Shown here in pieces: positions 39,969 through 49,425 of a stretch of DNA of 64,000 bases. The notes below the pieces were generated by a model. The model did not search any database. It saw only the letters and a list, made by a program, of their open reading frames with translations, and had not been told where the DNA came from. The stretch comes from Listeria sp. PSOL-1. Lineage in GTDB: Bacteria; Bacillota; Bacilli; Lactobacillales; Listeriaceae. Location: contig NZ_LR760298.1 of assembly GCF_902806445.1 (NCBI RefSeq), positions 186,001 through 250,000 on the forward strand, given 5' to 3'. The position numbers and the translations under genes were made by a program. The number at the start of each line of letters is the position of its first letter. Within the stretch, counting starts at the first letter, position 1.

Positions 39969-41048
39969 ATGGAAAAAATACTAGAAGTAAAAGATTTAAA
40001 TATTTCTTTTCACACATACGCTGGCGAAGTTCAAGCGATTCGTGGTATAAACTTTGATTTATATAAAGGTGAAACGCTTGCGATTGTTGGTGAATCCGGT
40101 TCTGGGAAATCGGTAACAACCAAAGCGATTATGCGACTTCTTCCAGAAAGCAATTCCAAAATTAAGTCGGGTGAAATATTATTTGGCGGAAAAAACTTAG
40201 CAACTGCTTCTGAAAAGCAAATGCAGAAAATTCGTGGTAAAGATATTGCAATGATTTTCCAAGATCCAATGACCTCGCTTAATCCAACCATGACCATTGG
40301 AAAACAAATTGCTGAGCCACTCATTAAACATCAAAAAATCAGCAAGCTAGAAGCAAAGAAGACAGCACTGCGCATGCTGCAATTAGTTGGTATAAAAAAT
40401 GCTGAAGAACGAATTAAACAGTATCCGCATCAGTTTTCTGGTGGGATGAGACAACGTGTGGTGATTGCAATTTCACTTGCTTGTAACCCACAAATTTTAA
40501 TTGCTGATGAGCCAACAACTGCACTTGATGTAACGATCCAAGCACAAATTCTCGAGCTGATGAAAGACTTACAGAAAAAAATTGATACCTCGATTGTTTT
40601 TATTACACATGACCTCGGCGTTGTAGCAAATGTTGCTGATCGGGTTGCTGTTATGTATGCTGGTAAAATTGTCGAAATTGGTACAGTAGATGAAATCTTT
40701 TATAACCCTCAACATCCTTATACATGGGGGCTTATCAGTTCAATGCCAACACTTGATACAGCAGACGAAGAACTATTTGTTATTCCAGGCACACCTCCTG
40801 ATTTGCTCAAACCGCCTAAAGGAGACGCTTTTGCGGCAAGGAATCAATATGCAATGCAAATTGATTTAGAAGAACAACCACCAATGTTCCAAGTTTCGGA
40901 TACTCATTTTGCAGCGACATGGTTGCTTCATTCAAATGCACCTGAAGTGACTCCGCCTGATGCTGTGTTACGCCGGCAGAAACAATTTGCCGAACTTCAT
41001 CCAGGTATGCAAGCTGTTCATGCAAAGGGGGTAGAGGTTAATGAGTGA
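39969..41048 (+). CDS. oppD: Oligopeptide transporter ATPase OppD
   Basis: 359 aa. Walker A GESGSGKS (41-48), Q-loop MIFQDPMTSLNP, signature FSGGMRQRV, Walker B ILIADEPTTALD, and the C-terminal oligopeptide-ABC extension. ATG at 39969 follows GAGGTGAGG. Overlaps oppF by 8 bp. The extension lacks the four-cysteine Fe-S motif seen in some OppD/OppF proteins, as far as I can see. Confidence 0.95.
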   Translation: MEKILEVKDLNISFHTYAGEVQAIRGINFDLYKGETLAIVGESGSGKSVTTKAIMRLLPESNSKIKSGEILFGGKNLATASEKQMQKIRGKDIAMIFQDPMTSLNPTMTIGKQIAEPLIKHQKISKLEAKKTALRMLQLVGIKNAEERIKQYPHQFSGGMRQRVVIAISLACNPQILIADEPTTALDVTIQAQILELMKDLQKKIDTSIVFITHDLGVVANVADRVAVMYAGKIVEIGTVDEIFYNPQHPYTWGLISSMPTLDTADEELFVIPGTPPDLLKPPKGDAFAARNQYAMQIDLEEQPPMFQVSDTHFAATWLLHSNAPEVTPPDAVLRRQKQFAELHPGMQAVHAKGVEVNE

Positions 41049-42000
41049 AAGAAAAAAATTACTTGAAATTCATCATTTAAAGCAATATTTTAACGAGGGA
41101 AAACCTTATGAAGTTCGAGCGGTAGACGATATTTCCTTTGATATTTATCAGGGAGAAACGCTTGGGCTTGTTGGCGAATCTGGTTGTGGTAAATCTACAA
41201 CTGGGAGAACGATCATCCGTTTATACAATGCAACAGACGGTGAAGTCCTTTACGACGGGAAAAATGTTCATGGGAAAAAATCACGTAAAGAGCTTCATGA
41301 ATTTCGTCGTAAAATGCAAATGATCTTTCAGGATCCATATGCCTCGCTTAATCCACGTATGAAAGTACGTGATATTATTGCAGAAGGAATCAAAGTTCAT
41401 CGTTTAGCTAATTCCGTAGAAGAAATCAATCAGCGTGTTTATCAGTTACTGGAAACAGTCGGACTCAGCAAAGAGCATGCTGGACGCTATCCACATGAAT
41501 TTTCAGGCGGGCAACGCCAACGTATTGGAATTGCTCGTGCACTTGCGGTTCAGCCTGAATTTATTATTGCAGATGAACCTATCTCAGCACTTGACGTATC
41601 AATTCAAGCACAAGTGGTTAATTTGTTGAAAGAATTGCAAAAAGAAAAAGGCCTAACCTATCTTTTCATTGCACATGATCTATCAATGGTTAAATATATT
41701 AGTGATCGCATTGGTGTTATGTATTTTGGTAAATTAGTTGAATTAGCTGATGCCAATGAATTATATCAGGCGCCACTTCATCCTTACACAGAATCACTGC
41801 TTTCTGCGATTCCATTACCGGATCCGGACTATGAAAGAACACGTGTAAGAAAAACGTATGATCCAGGAATTCATCAATATCAAGCAGACGAAGAACTGAA
41901 GATGCGCGAAATTGCGCCAGGACATTTTGTTTATTGTTCAGAGAAAGAAATAGAAATCTATAAAGAAAAACATGAGAAGCTTGTAAATGTTGTAAAATGA
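41041..42000 (+). CDS. oppF: Oligopeptide transporter ATPase OppF
   Basis: 319 aa. Walker A GESGCGKS (45-52), Q-loop MIFQDPYASLNPRMKV, signature FSGGQRQRIGIARAL, Walker B FIIADEPISALDVS. Last gene of the oppABCDF operon; it pairs with OppD. In Listeria Opp supports peptide nutrition and growth in the cold. Confidence 0.95.
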   Translation: MSERKKLLEIHHLKQYFNEGKPYEVRAVDDISFDIYQGETLGLVGESGCGKSTTGRTIIRLYNATDGEVLYDGKNVHGKKSRKELHEFRRKMQMIFQDPYASLNPRMKVRDIIAEGIKVHRLANSVEEINQRVYQLLETVGLSKEHAGRYPHEFSGGQRQRIGIARALAVQPEFIIADEPISALDVSIQAQVVNLLKELQKEKGLTYLFIAHDLSMVKYISDRIGVMYFGKLVELADANELYQAPLHPYTESLLSAIPLPDPDYERTRVRKTYDPGIHQYQADEELKMREIAPGHFVYCSEKEIEIYKEKHEKLVNVVK

Positions 42001-42148
42001 ATAATAGCAGAACCAGTTTCGCTTATAATAGCTACTAAAAAGTTGCTTTTGATACAAATTTAGTTTGAATAAAAGATAATTAGGGTACCTTATAATAATT
42101 GATTTACTGGAACGGTTCTATTTATTTGGAAATAATTTTAAAATAGTA

Positions 42149-42177
42149 TATGGAAATATATGATTTTAGTGTATAAT
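42149..42177 (+). promoter_or_regulatory. Candidate promoter of spxA
   Basis: TATAAT at 42172-42177 with a poor -35 (TATGGA) 17 bp upstream. A further candidate of SigB type (GTTT at 42063, GGGTAC at 42083-42088) lies upstream. spx genes often have several promoters. Confidence 0.45.
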
Positions 42178-42265
42178 AAGGGAGTAAATTCTTTTAGCGA
42201 TTTCCAAATGGAGAATTTCGTTTGTGTGAATGGAATAATAAACCTATAAGGAGTGTGAATGTCTA

Positions 42266-42661
42266 ATGGTAACGTTATACACTTCACCTAGTTGTACATC
42301 TTGCCGAAAAGCACGTGCATGGTTGGAAGAGCATGAAATACCTTACAAAGAAAGAAATATTTTTTCAGAACCACTAAGCCCTGATGAAATTAAGGAAATT
42401 CTTCGGATGACTGAAGATGGTACAGATGAGATTATCTCAACTCGTTCGAAAACTTTTCAGAAATTAAACGTTGATTTAGACAGTTTGCCACTGCAAGAAT
42501 TAATTGAACTTATTCAAAAGAACCCTGGTTTATTGCGCCGTCCGATTATCATTGATGAAAAACGATTGCAAGTGGGCTATAATGAAGATGAAATTCGCCG
42601 CTTTTTACCAAGAAAAGTGCGTACTTATCAGCTTCGTGAAGCTCAGAAAATGGTTAATTAA
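42266..42661 (+). CDS. spxA: Transcriptional regulator Spx
   Basis: 131-aa ArsC-fold protein that binds the RNA polymerase alpha C-terminal domain and redirects transcription under disulfide stress. The redox switch CTSC is at 10-13 and the RPI motif is in LLRRPIIID. It is degraded by ClpXP. The mecA gene, encoding a Clp adaptor, follows, as in Bacillus and Listeria. Followed by a terminator. Confidence 0.97.
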   Translation: MVTLYTSPSCTSCRKARAWLEEHEIPYKERNIFSEPLSPDEIKEILRMTEDGTDEIISTRSKTFQKLNVDLDSLPLQELIELIQKNPGLLRRPIIIDEKRLQVGYNEDEIRRFLPRKVRTYQLREAQKMVN

Positions 42662-42674
42662 TTTTATATGAAAA

Positions 42675-42710
42675 GTTACCGAGATAGTTTCTGATTTCGG
42701 TAATTTTTTT
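42675..42710 (+). terminator. Terminator of spxA
   Basis: TTACCGA (42676-42682) and TCGGTAA (42697-42703) followed by seven T. Confidence 0.8.
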
Positions 42711-42871
42711 ACGAATAAGTGAGATTTTTAAGCAATTTCTCTGGTGATTGCATTATTTTTGAGATATTATGTGTTAAATTGTGGTATAAAATTATTTTTT
42801 GAGCTACAATATAACTAGAAAAAAGTTTGCCCTTCATTGTCAATGACTAATTAGGAAGGGGGAGTGTGACG

Positions 42872-43528
42872 ATGGAAATTGAACGAATTAATGAAGATAC
42901 AATAAAATTTTATATCTCTTATCTGGATTTGGAAGAACGCGGGTTCAACCAAGAAGATGTTTGGTATGACCGCGAGAAAAGTGAAGAGCTTTTCTGGGAA
43001 ATGATGGATGAGTTGAAATTTGAAGAAGAGTTCTCTCCTGAAGGTCCGCTCTGGATTCAAGTGCAGGCTCTAAAAAATGGGCTTGAAGTGTTTGTAACAA
43101 AAGCAAATCTTGCAGGGAAAAATGGAGGTGGCTTTGATTTAACGCTACCTGAAACTGATGAACTTGCAGAAGAGCGTATTGAAAAAATGCTAGAAGAAAA
43201 TTTCAATTTAGCAAAAAGAGAAGTTGTGAATGAAGAAGACACACTCGAATTTATACTGGAGTTCCGCGACTTTGAAGATATCGTTACGATGAGTCAAGCA
43301 GTAGGTCTGGAATCTTTAGTAACGAAACTATACTACTATAAAAACAAATATCTCTTACACGTAGAGTTTCCAGAAACACAGTATGATGAAACAAACATTG
43401 ACAATGTTGTAAGTATATTACTAGAATACGGGAATGAGTCTAATTTAACTGGATATATTCTAGAGGAATACGGTAAACTCATCTTAGATACGCCTGCCTT
43501 ATCTCAAGTTAAACACTATTTCAAATAA
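42872..43528 (+). CDS. mecA: Adaptor protein MecA
   Basis: 218 aa. Brings substrates such as ComK to ClpC and helps ClpC assemble. N-terminal substrate-binding domain starts MEIERINEDTIKFYISY; the C-terminal ClpC-binding domain (about 120-218) has LEFRDFEDIV and YLLHVEFPE, and an acidic linker lies between. The ATG at 42872 is favoured by GGGGGAG upstream and by homologues that begin MEIERI. Followed by a terminator. Confidence 0.95.
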   Translation: MEIERINEDTIKFYISYLDLEERGFNQEDVWYDREKSEELFWEMMDELKFEEEFSPEGPLWIQVQALKNGLEVFVTKANLAGKNGGGFDLTLPETDELAEERIEKMLEENFNLAKREVVNEEDTLEFILEFRDFEDIVTMSQAVGLESLVTKLYYYKNKYLLHVEFPETQYDETNIDNVVSILLEYGNESNLTGYILEEYGKLILDTPALSQVKHYFK

Positions 43529-43542
43529 AATAATTAATTTTG

Positions 43543-43584
43543 ACCTGCTTTATGTGTGTAAAAATACATAAAGCAGGTTTTTTT
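43543..43584 (+). terminator. Terminator of mecA
   Basis: ACCTGCTTTATGT pairs with ACATAAAGCAGGT around a short loop, then seven T. Confidence 0.9.
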
Positions 43585-43661
43585 GCTTTTTCCGGATTTT
43601 GGAGAGGAATTTAGGCGCATTTAGAGAATAAGAAAATAAACGGAAAAAGGAGCGGATCTAT

Positions 43662-44768
43662 TTGTTTACAGCAAAGAACACACAGGGTGAATGGGTTACA
43701 ATTACTCGAAATAATGCTACTCATTTGAAATCCAGTTCATATCATTATTTTTGTTTGAGTTGTGGTGAAGAATTATTTATCAAAGCAGGTGATAAAAAGT
43801 TACCACATTTTGCCCATCGCCATTCTAGTAAATGCCGTTTTTCATCCGAGCCAGAAAGCGAACATCACTTGAGCGGGAAGTTCCAGATTTCTAATTGGGC
43901 GCTGTTGCAGGGGATGCCTGTTAATTTAGAGTATTTTTTTAAAGACATTAAAAGACAAGCAGATATTTTTGTTGATGATCATACCGTACTCGAGCTGCAA
44001 TGCTCTACCATCCCTATTAGCCAGATGTGTGCCAGAACAATTGATTATGAAAAGCTTCAACTAAAGGTCTATTGGATTTTAGCACAAGATTTAACGTGTA
44101 TTAAAGGACGTTATCATTTAACGATTTTTCAGCAATCATTTATTAAGTGGGATCGCCGTTTAGGTTATTATTTACTTACTTATAATACGGAAAATCGCGA
44201 ATTTATATTGTTATATCATCTCACGTATGAATCTGGTAATCGCTTTTTTAGTTCTGTCATGCACTTGCCCCTTTTTCTATCACTTAAAGAAATGTATGAA
44301 CGAATTGAAAGGGTGAAGTATCATGAATTTTATGTGAAGCGAAACAGAGTATTAGAGAGACAAAAGATCTGTTACTATTACGCGAAGTTTAAATCACGTG
44401 GGCTATTCATGCGTAAAGTTTATGAAGCTGGTTATCATCTACAGTCTTTGCCAAAGCAAGTGGGTATTACTTTAGCAAAACAATTTTTAGTTATAACGCC
44501 TGCTATTGAATGGCAATTTTTTCTCTATGATTCTTTTTTTGGTCGATTGGAAGTTGGTGAGAGTTTTGCCAAAGAACAGCTTGTTAAACGTTATTCTAAT
44601 ATCGTTCATCCAAAAAAAATGATCGCTCTAGCTCCATTTGAATCACTCGGATTATTAGATGAATATTTGAGCTATTTGGAACGCGAAGGGATTTGCGTTG
44701 AGATAAGTCGTGGTTGCTATATGTTGAAGCAAAAAATGTTAGTAATGGAGCCCTTTAGTACCTATTAA
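43662..44768 (+). CDS. coiA: Competence protein CoiA
   Basis: 368 aa. CoiA helps RecA load during natural transformation. An N-terminal zinc-type segment SCGEELFIKAGDKKLPHFAHRH (about 34-55) is followed by a nuclease-like core with ADIFVDDHTVLELQCSTI (about 105-122: the D...ExQ motif of PD-(D/E)XK folds). Start is TTG at 43662, 9 bases after AAGGAG. Position between mecA and pepF as in Bacillus and Listeria. No frameshift is seen. Confidence 0.9.
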   Translation: MFTAKNTQGEWVTITRNNATHLKSSSYHYFCLSCGEELFIKAGDKKLPHFAHRHSSKCRFSSEPESEHHLSGKFQISNWALLQGMPVNLEYFFKDIKRQADIFVDDHTVLELQCSTIPISQMCARTIDYEKLQLKVYWILAQDLTCIKGRYHLTIFQQSFIKWDRRLGYYLLTYNTENREFILLYHLTYESGNRFFSSVMHLPLFLSLKEMYERIERVKYHEFYVKRNRVLERQKICYYYAKFKSRGLFMRKVYEAGYHLQSLPKQVGITLAKQFLVITPAIEWQFFLYDSFFGRLEVGESFAKEQLVKRYSNIVHPKKMIALAPFESLGLLDEYLSYLEREGICVEISRGCYMLKQKMLVMEPFSTY

Positions 44769-44841
44769 TGATCTTGATTTTTGCAAATTCCCCTTTTTTA
44801 CCGCATAATAAAAAGTAAACAATATGTTTGGAGGAAGCAGT

Positions 44842-46650
44842 ATGCCTAAAGATAAAAATGAATTACCGTTAAGAGAATATGTGGCAGTATCACTTACTTG
44901 GGACTTAGAAACAATCTTTTCAAGTGATAAAAAATGGGAAGAGGCATTCCAAAATGTTGAAGAGTTGAACAAGCAAAGTGAAAGCTATAAAGGAACGCTA
45001 AAAAATAGTGCGACAAATTTATTACAAGCTTTGCAGTTTCGAGATCGATTATTTAATCAATTAGAGAATGTATATGTCTATGCACACCTTAAAATGGATC
45101 AGGATACAACAAATGCCAAATACCAAGGTTTTTATGGTCGTGCGAGTAGTTTAATCGCAAAAGTCAATTCAAGTTTAGCGTTTTTTGATCCTGAAATTTT
45201 AGCAATTGATGAACCAATATTAGACTCTTTCTTAACAGAAAGTGATGAATTAAAAAAATATCGTCATTTATTAAATGAATTAAACTTAAATCGACCATAT
45301 ATTTTATCAGAAAAAGAAGAAAAGATTTTAGCGAGTGCCAGTGAAGTACTTGGAAGCTCAGCAAAGACATTCAATACATTAAATAATGCTGATATTGCAT
45401 TTCCAACAATCAAAGATGAGACTGGAAAAGATATTAAAATCACACATGGCAGATACGGAAAATTAATCGAAAGTGAGAATAGGGACGTTCGGGAAGCTGC
45501 CTTTAAAGGGATTTATTCTGTATACGGCGGATTAAAAAACACGCTCGCTTCAACGCTTAACGGTCAAATAAAAAAAGCCAACTTTTATGCTAGAACACGT
45601 GGTTACCAGTCTGCACGCGAATCAGCACTATCTAATAACCATATCCCAGAAACTGTTTATGACACACTCCTTAAAACAGTAAAAGCTCATCTACCTCTTT
45701 TTCACAGATACATCAAATTAAGAAAAGATTTACTCAATTTAAAGGAGCTAAGAATGTATGACTTATATGCACCACTTTTAAGCGATGTAAAGCTTGAGTT
45801 TACATATGATGAAGCAAAAAAGGTAGTGTTAGAGGGTCTTAAGCCTTTAGGTGAAGAATATCAATCGATTTTAGAAAAAGCATTTAACAGCAGATGGATT
45901 GATGTAGTCGAAAATAAAGGAAAAAGAAGTGGCGCCTATTCTTCAGGAGCTTACGGTACAAACCCCTATATTTTATTAAATTGGCAAGATAATATTAACA
46001 ATGTATTTACTTTAGCACATGAATTAGGCCATAGCGTTCATAGTTATTACACACGTAAAAATCAACCTTATGTATATGGCGATTACTCTATTTTCCTTGC
46101 TGAAATTGCATCAACTACAAATGAAAATTTATTGATGGATTACCTACTTAAGAAATACAATCATGACAAAACAATAAAAGCTTATTTGCTTAATTACTAT
46201 CTCGATGGCTTTAAAGGTACAGTCTTCAGACAAACCCAATTTGCCGATTTTGAACATGCCATCCATCAAGCTGATCAAAATGGTGAAGCCTTAACAGCAG
46301 AATTTCTGACAGATTTATATTTTAAAATCAATGAAAAATATTATGGTAAGGCAATGACATATGATCAAGAAATCGGTTATGAATGGTCAAGAATACCTCA
46401 CTTTTATATGAATTATTATGTTTTTCAATATGCAACGGGCTATTCTGCAGCTGCAGCTCTTAGTACTAAAATTATTGAAGAAGGAGCTTCCGCTGTTACT
46501 GGCTATTTAACGTTTTTAAAATCGGGGAGCTCAGATTATCCAATTGAAATTATGAAACGCACAGGAGTAGACATGACGACATCGAAATTTATTGAAGACG
46601 CATTAAAAGTTTTTGAAAAACGTCTAGATGAGCTAGAACAATTAGTATAA
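44842..46650 (+). CDS. pepF: Oligoendopeptidase F
   Basis: Cytosolic M3 zinc metallopeptidase that cuts peptides of about 7-17 residues, fitting the opp importer nearby. 602 aa. Zinc motif HELGH at 393-397 with a downstream Glu in EIASTTNE. The ATG at 44842 follows GGAGGAAG. Last core gene before an accessory island; its terminator is at 46691. Confidence 0.95.
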   Translation: MPKDKNELPLREYVAVSLTWDLETIFSSDKKWEEAFQNVEELNKQSESYKGTLKNSATNLLQALQFRDRLFNQLENVYVYAHLKMDQDTTNAKYQGFYGRASSLIAKVNSSLAFFDPEILAIDEPILDSFLTESDELKKYRHLLNELNLNRPYILSEKEEKILASASEVLGSSAKTFNTLNNADIAFPTIKDETGKDIKITHGRYGKLIESENRDVREAAFKGIYSVYGGLKNTLASTLNGQIKKANFYARTRGYQSARESALSNNHIPETVYDTLLKTVKAHLPLFHRYIKLRKDLLNLKELRMYDLYAPLLSDVKLEFTYDEAKKVVLEGLKPLGEEYQSILEKAFNSRWIDVVENKGKRSGAYSSGAYGTNPYILLNWQDNINNVFTLAHELGHSVHSYYTRKNQPYVYGDYSIFLAEIASTTNENLLMDYLLKKYNHDKTIKAYLLNYYLDGFKGTVFRQTQFADFEHAIHQADQNGEALTAEFLTDLYFKINEKYYGKAMTYDQEIGYEWSRIPHFYMNYYVFQYATGYSAAAALSTKIIEEGASAVTGYLTFLKSGSSDYPIEIMKRTGVDMTTSKFIEDALKVFEKRLDELEQLV

Positions 46651-46690
46651 TGATTGTGAAAACTTGTCTCAGATAAAAAATTTTAAAATA

Positions 46691-46730
46691 AAAACAGCTA
46701 TTTTTTTAAGATAATAGCTGTTTTTGTTTT
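46691..46730 (+). terminator. Terminator of pepF
   Basis: AAAACAGCTA (46691-46700) and TAGCTGTTTT (46715-46724) followed by a T-rich run. Confidence 0.85.
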
Positions 46731-46921
46731 ACTTATATTCAGCTATTTTTTTGTATACATCGCTATATTATTAGTTTTAAAAACAATATCCATTTGAAAG
46801 TAATCATAAGTAGGTAACGATCGCGCAATAAAAAAGGCAAAAAAAGTTTGTGAACAGTTGAATTTGAAAAAATAATATGATATAGTATTACCGTGAAATA
46901 AATCACAAACAAATACCCCCT

Positions 46922-47093
46922 TTATTTGATTGTGTGAATTTCTCCTTTTGATTGCGCTGGAAAGAGCTGTACCCGTTGTGGTGCAGCTTTTTTCGTCGTT
47001 TTGGTTTTTAGTATTTTTTCTGTGAGATGTATATAAACATTTAGTGTCATATCAACTTTAGAATGTCCTAAACGCTTGGAAATTGATTAAATA
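46922..47093 (-). pseudogene. 3' remnant of a tyrosine-recombinase (phage/ICE integrase) gene
   Basis: On the minus strand this stretch reads ISKRLGHSKVDMTLNVYIHL followed by TEKILKTKTTKKAAPQRVQL and ends GEIHTIK-stop. The RLGHSKVDMTLNVYIHL block is the box II region of tyrosine integrases, carrying the second catalytic His/Arg segment and the Tyr nucleophile (NVY). A stop codon precedes it in frame, and no Arg box I or start is present, so only about 57 codons survive. It marks a former mobile element between pepF and tRNA-Ala. A second copy of part of it lies at 49681-49728. Confidence 0.8.
46950..46997. repeat. 48-bp direct repeat, copy 1
   Basis: 45 of 48 bases match 49681-49728 in the same orientation. 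It codes for the KKAAPQRVQLFPAQS part of the integrase tail on the minus strand and, on the plus strand, forms a hairpin AGCTGTACC/GGTGCAGCT followed by six T. Confidence 0.85.
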
Positions 47094-47225
47094 CGCAAAT
47101 TAGGTTTGTATATGCAAGAACAAATTAAAAACTTTTGTTTGGAACGAGCTTTTGTATCTAAACTTTCAGATGTTTTATTAAAATTTGCGGAAGTTTATAA
47201 AGGCGGTCTCTATTGTTTAACTTCT

Positions 47226-47265
47226 AAAAAAGGACGAATAGGGATTCTACTATTCGTCCTTTTTA
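47226..47265 (-). terminator. Terminator of the DUF2335 operon
   Basis: Minus strand: AGGACGAATAG and CTATTCGTCCT with a T-run. The left arm contains the last two codons and the stop of the DUF2335 gene. Confidence 0.85.
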
Positions 47266-47801
47266 TCATCTTGATGATTTTCGTTATCGTCGTCTTGCTG
47301 TTTTCTTTTTCGATAAATAAATGCTCCTGCTAAAGATGCGACAGTGACAATAAGAGAAACAAAACCTGATACAGGCTTATCTAATAAGATTAATAAGAAA
47401 CCGCCAAACGCAAACACAAGAGTAATAATGAAACCAAATAGTAATCCTCGAGAGTTATTTTTTATTTCATTTTTAACCAATCTTTGATTCAAATCTTTAG
47501 TTAGGCTCATCTTTTCCGTTTCCATTGTTTGACGATGAGTCGCTTGATTTTCAGCCATTTTGAAAATTCTGTCTGCAGCTCCTGGCATAGCTTCTTCGTA
47601 TTTTTTTATTTGATCAGCAGGAGGTAAAGGTCCGCTATATAAAGTTTTTTCAACTTTCTGTTCAACGAGTAATCGTGTTTTGTCACTCATCTTTTCTAAA
47701 ATTTGACCAACAGCTTCATCAGCTTCGAGAACTTCTTCTAACGCCACATCATTACAGTCTTTTTCAACGCTCGTATTTTTTTCGATATTCTGTGATGCCA
47801 T
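47250..47801 (-). CDS. DUF2335 membrane protein
   Basis: 183 aa. The central segment YSGPLPPADQIKKYEEAMPG followed by AADRIFKMAENQATHR is the signature of DUF2335, a family found in phages, islands and chromosomes; two transmembrane helices follow (about 120-140 and 144-163), then a charged tail (KRKQQDDDNENHQDDKKDE). The N-terminus is acidic and cytoplasmic. AAAGGA before ATG. It overlaps the upstream 68-aa gene by 38 bp, so they form a unit. The role of DUF2335 is unknown. Confidence 0.8.
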   Translation of the reverse strand: MASQNIEKNTSVEKDCNDVALEEVLEADEAVGQILEKMSDKTRLLVEQKVEKTLYSGPLPPADQIKKYEEAMPGAADRIFKMAENQATHRQTMETEKMSLTKDLNQRLVKNEIKNNSRGLLFGFIITLVFAFGGFLLILLDKPVSGFVSLIVTVASLAGAFIYRKRKQQDDDNENHQDDKKDE

Positions 47802-47970
47802 ATTCGATATCCTTTCCTACTTTTTCCCAATCGGATTTAACAGACTCATAATCACTTTTTATTTGAGGTGGTTTCTTCAGTTTGGAAATATTAATATAAT
47901 TCACATCTAAAATTTTACCCATCCCAATGATAAAATTAGAGAAATTATCACTTTGTTGAGTTTTATACAT
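47764..47970 (-). CDS. Small hypothetical protein upstream of DUF2335
   Basis: 68 aa, soluble, Lys-rich, with an amphipathic C-terminal part (YESVKSDWEKVGKDIEYGITEYRKKYER). AAGGAGG lies 7 bases before the ATG, one of the best ribosome sites in the island, which supports it being real. Its 3' end overlaps the DUF2335 start. I do not recognise it. A paired function, for example a small partner of the membrane protein, is a guess. Confidence 0.65.
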   Translation of the reverse strand: MYKTQQSDNFSNFIIGMGKILDVNYINISKLKKPPQIKSDYESVKSDWEKVGKDIEYGITEYRKKYER

Positions 47971-48382
47971 GTGAATACCTCCTTAATAAAATAAAAATTT
48001 AAGTTCTCTATTAATAATATACCAATATAGTGTTAAAAGTAAACAGAAATATAAACTTTGAAAAACAGAGAAAGTTTAAGATTGGTAGAAATATGTTAGA
48101 GGAAAAAGGTATTCTGATAATGTGGAAGTGAAGGGAAATCAATTGTTTATATCTGTACTTCACTTCCTTTCTTTATAAATTGCTGCTTTGCAAGCTGAAG
48201 AAAAATTTGGGGTTCCAGAATAGGGTAGACGTTTTTGTTTAGCATCCTATACCTGCTACAACTGTTCCCTGATGAAGGGAATAGTTACTGATTTATAACT
48301 AAGGAAACTCCTTTTTTCTATCTGTTTATATTTGAGTAAGTAGCTTTTACTTGTTATATTTAGATTAAAAAGGGTGATAGTA
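47971..48382. other. Intergenic region with three hairpins
   Basis: Hairpins: GGAAGTGAAG/CTTCACTTCC (48124-48167) then TTTCTTT; AACTGTTCCCT/AGGGAATAGTT (48260-48286, one mismatch); and a short AAGGA/TCCTT with T-run near 48302-48318. They look like terminators left from lost genes. No coding sequence was recognised. Confidence 0.5.
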
Positions 48383-49195
48383 TTGGAATTTTTAAAAGAT
48401 ATATTGAAAGAAGTAAGCACTTTGAATATTCAATGGGGCCCTATAAGTGGAATTGGTTCAGCGATAGCAGCTGTTTGTTCACTCATTATTACTATACTCC
48501 AGTTTAGATACACCCGTTTTTCGAACAAAGTTAAAATGATAGTTAGGATTGAGAGTATCAAACAAACAATAGTAAGTATTTTTGATGAATGGAAGCTAGA
48601 GAATCAAATTGAATGGAAAGAAGAGTTTTCCAGTAGCTATATAAACATTCAAAATTTAGGCACAGAAGCAGCTCATGATATTCGATACCAATTTGATCTT
48701 ATAAATAAAAAAGTTTTATCACAATATATTGAAAAAAATAAAGCAATAACAGAGCAAGAAAAGGGTTTAGAAATAGAATTTAATAAAGAAGATTTTTTAA
48801 TTGTAGAACGTAGTAGTAGTAAAACCATTGGCCAAATTTTTAATTATAAGACAAGGTGGCAAGCTCATGATTATTTGGCAGGAAAAGGCAAGTTTAATGT
48901 GGCCCTCCCAAATAATCTTATAGTCTTGTTGAACTTTATCTTTTTAAGCAAAATGTGTAAATACGAGAATGAATTTTTTGTTCCAGTAATGCAACTGAAT
49001 GTCCGATATAAAAATAATAGAAATAAAGAATGCAGAGTATCTTTTTACATCTCTCCAAGAACTTTTGTATCGAGTTATCCAGCTGAAAGTAGTGAAGTAA
49101 AATTGGAATTTCTTTTGGCTCCATTTATCCCAATAAAGTGGGATAAACTTTTACGGAAAAGATTTAAAGAGTTAATAGCAAGATTTAAAAATTGA
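48383..49195 (+). CDS. Hypothetical membrane-anchored protein
   Basis: 270 aa. One strong transmembrane segment near the N-terminus (about 22-42, ISGIGSAIAAVCSLIITILQF), then a beta-rich soluble region (45-200) and a basic C-terminus (KWDKLLRKRFKELIARFKN). The pattern of a short lead, one helix and a large cytoplasmic domain with ISIQNLGTEAAHDIRY-like sequence is seen in many uncharacterised island proteins. Start TTG at 48383 is preferred over GTG at 48374, because AAAGGGTG lies 6-7 bases before it. Unknown function; very AT-rich. Confidence 0.65.
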   Translation: MEFLKDILKEVSTLNIQWGPISGIGSAIAAVCSLIITILQFRYTRFSNKVKMIVRIESIKQTIVSIFDEWKLENQIEWKEEFSSSYINIQNLGTEAAHDIRYQFDLINKKVLSQYIEKNKAITEQEKGLEIEFNKEDFLIVERSSSKTIGQIFNYKTRWQAHDYLAGKGKFNVALPNNLIVLLNFIFLSKMCKYENEFFVPVMQLNVRYKNNRNKECRVSFYISPRTFVSSYPAESSEVKLEFLLAPFIPIKWDKLLRKRFKELIARFKN

Positions 49196-49425
49196 AATTA
49201 AATAAATTCAACAAAAAGACACACTGATAAAACGCTAGGTCCCAATCGCAAGGATTTTTATTTATTAATAATATTGAATCTAATGCACTATATTTATGGT
49301 AATTGTGCTTACATTTGTCGTTTATGATGAGAAACGAACATTTCACGACATTTTTGGTTTTTGTATCCGATTTTTTATGCTACCGTAAAAAGGTAAGACA
49401 TAAACGCCAAAAGGGAGAAATTAAC

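Larger units (their letters stand above)
46731..47225. other. Degenerate region downstream of pepF
   Basis: Apart from the integrase remnant I see no intact gene. 46731-46920 is AT-rich with no feature. 47094-47225 has a plus-strand open frame (from 47106) but no ribosome site or family match. Confidence 0.5.

Noticed and set aside
46950-46997. Reading the 48-bp repeat simply as a plus-strand terminator
   Set aside because: It can fold as one, but no plus-strand gene ends there, and the minus strand reads as an integrase tail in continuous frame; the terminator reading may be secondary.
47106-47333. 75-codon plus-strand frame
   Set aside because: No ribosome site, crosses a terminator and the 3' end of the DUF2335 gene, and the hydrophobic tail is the reverse of that gene.
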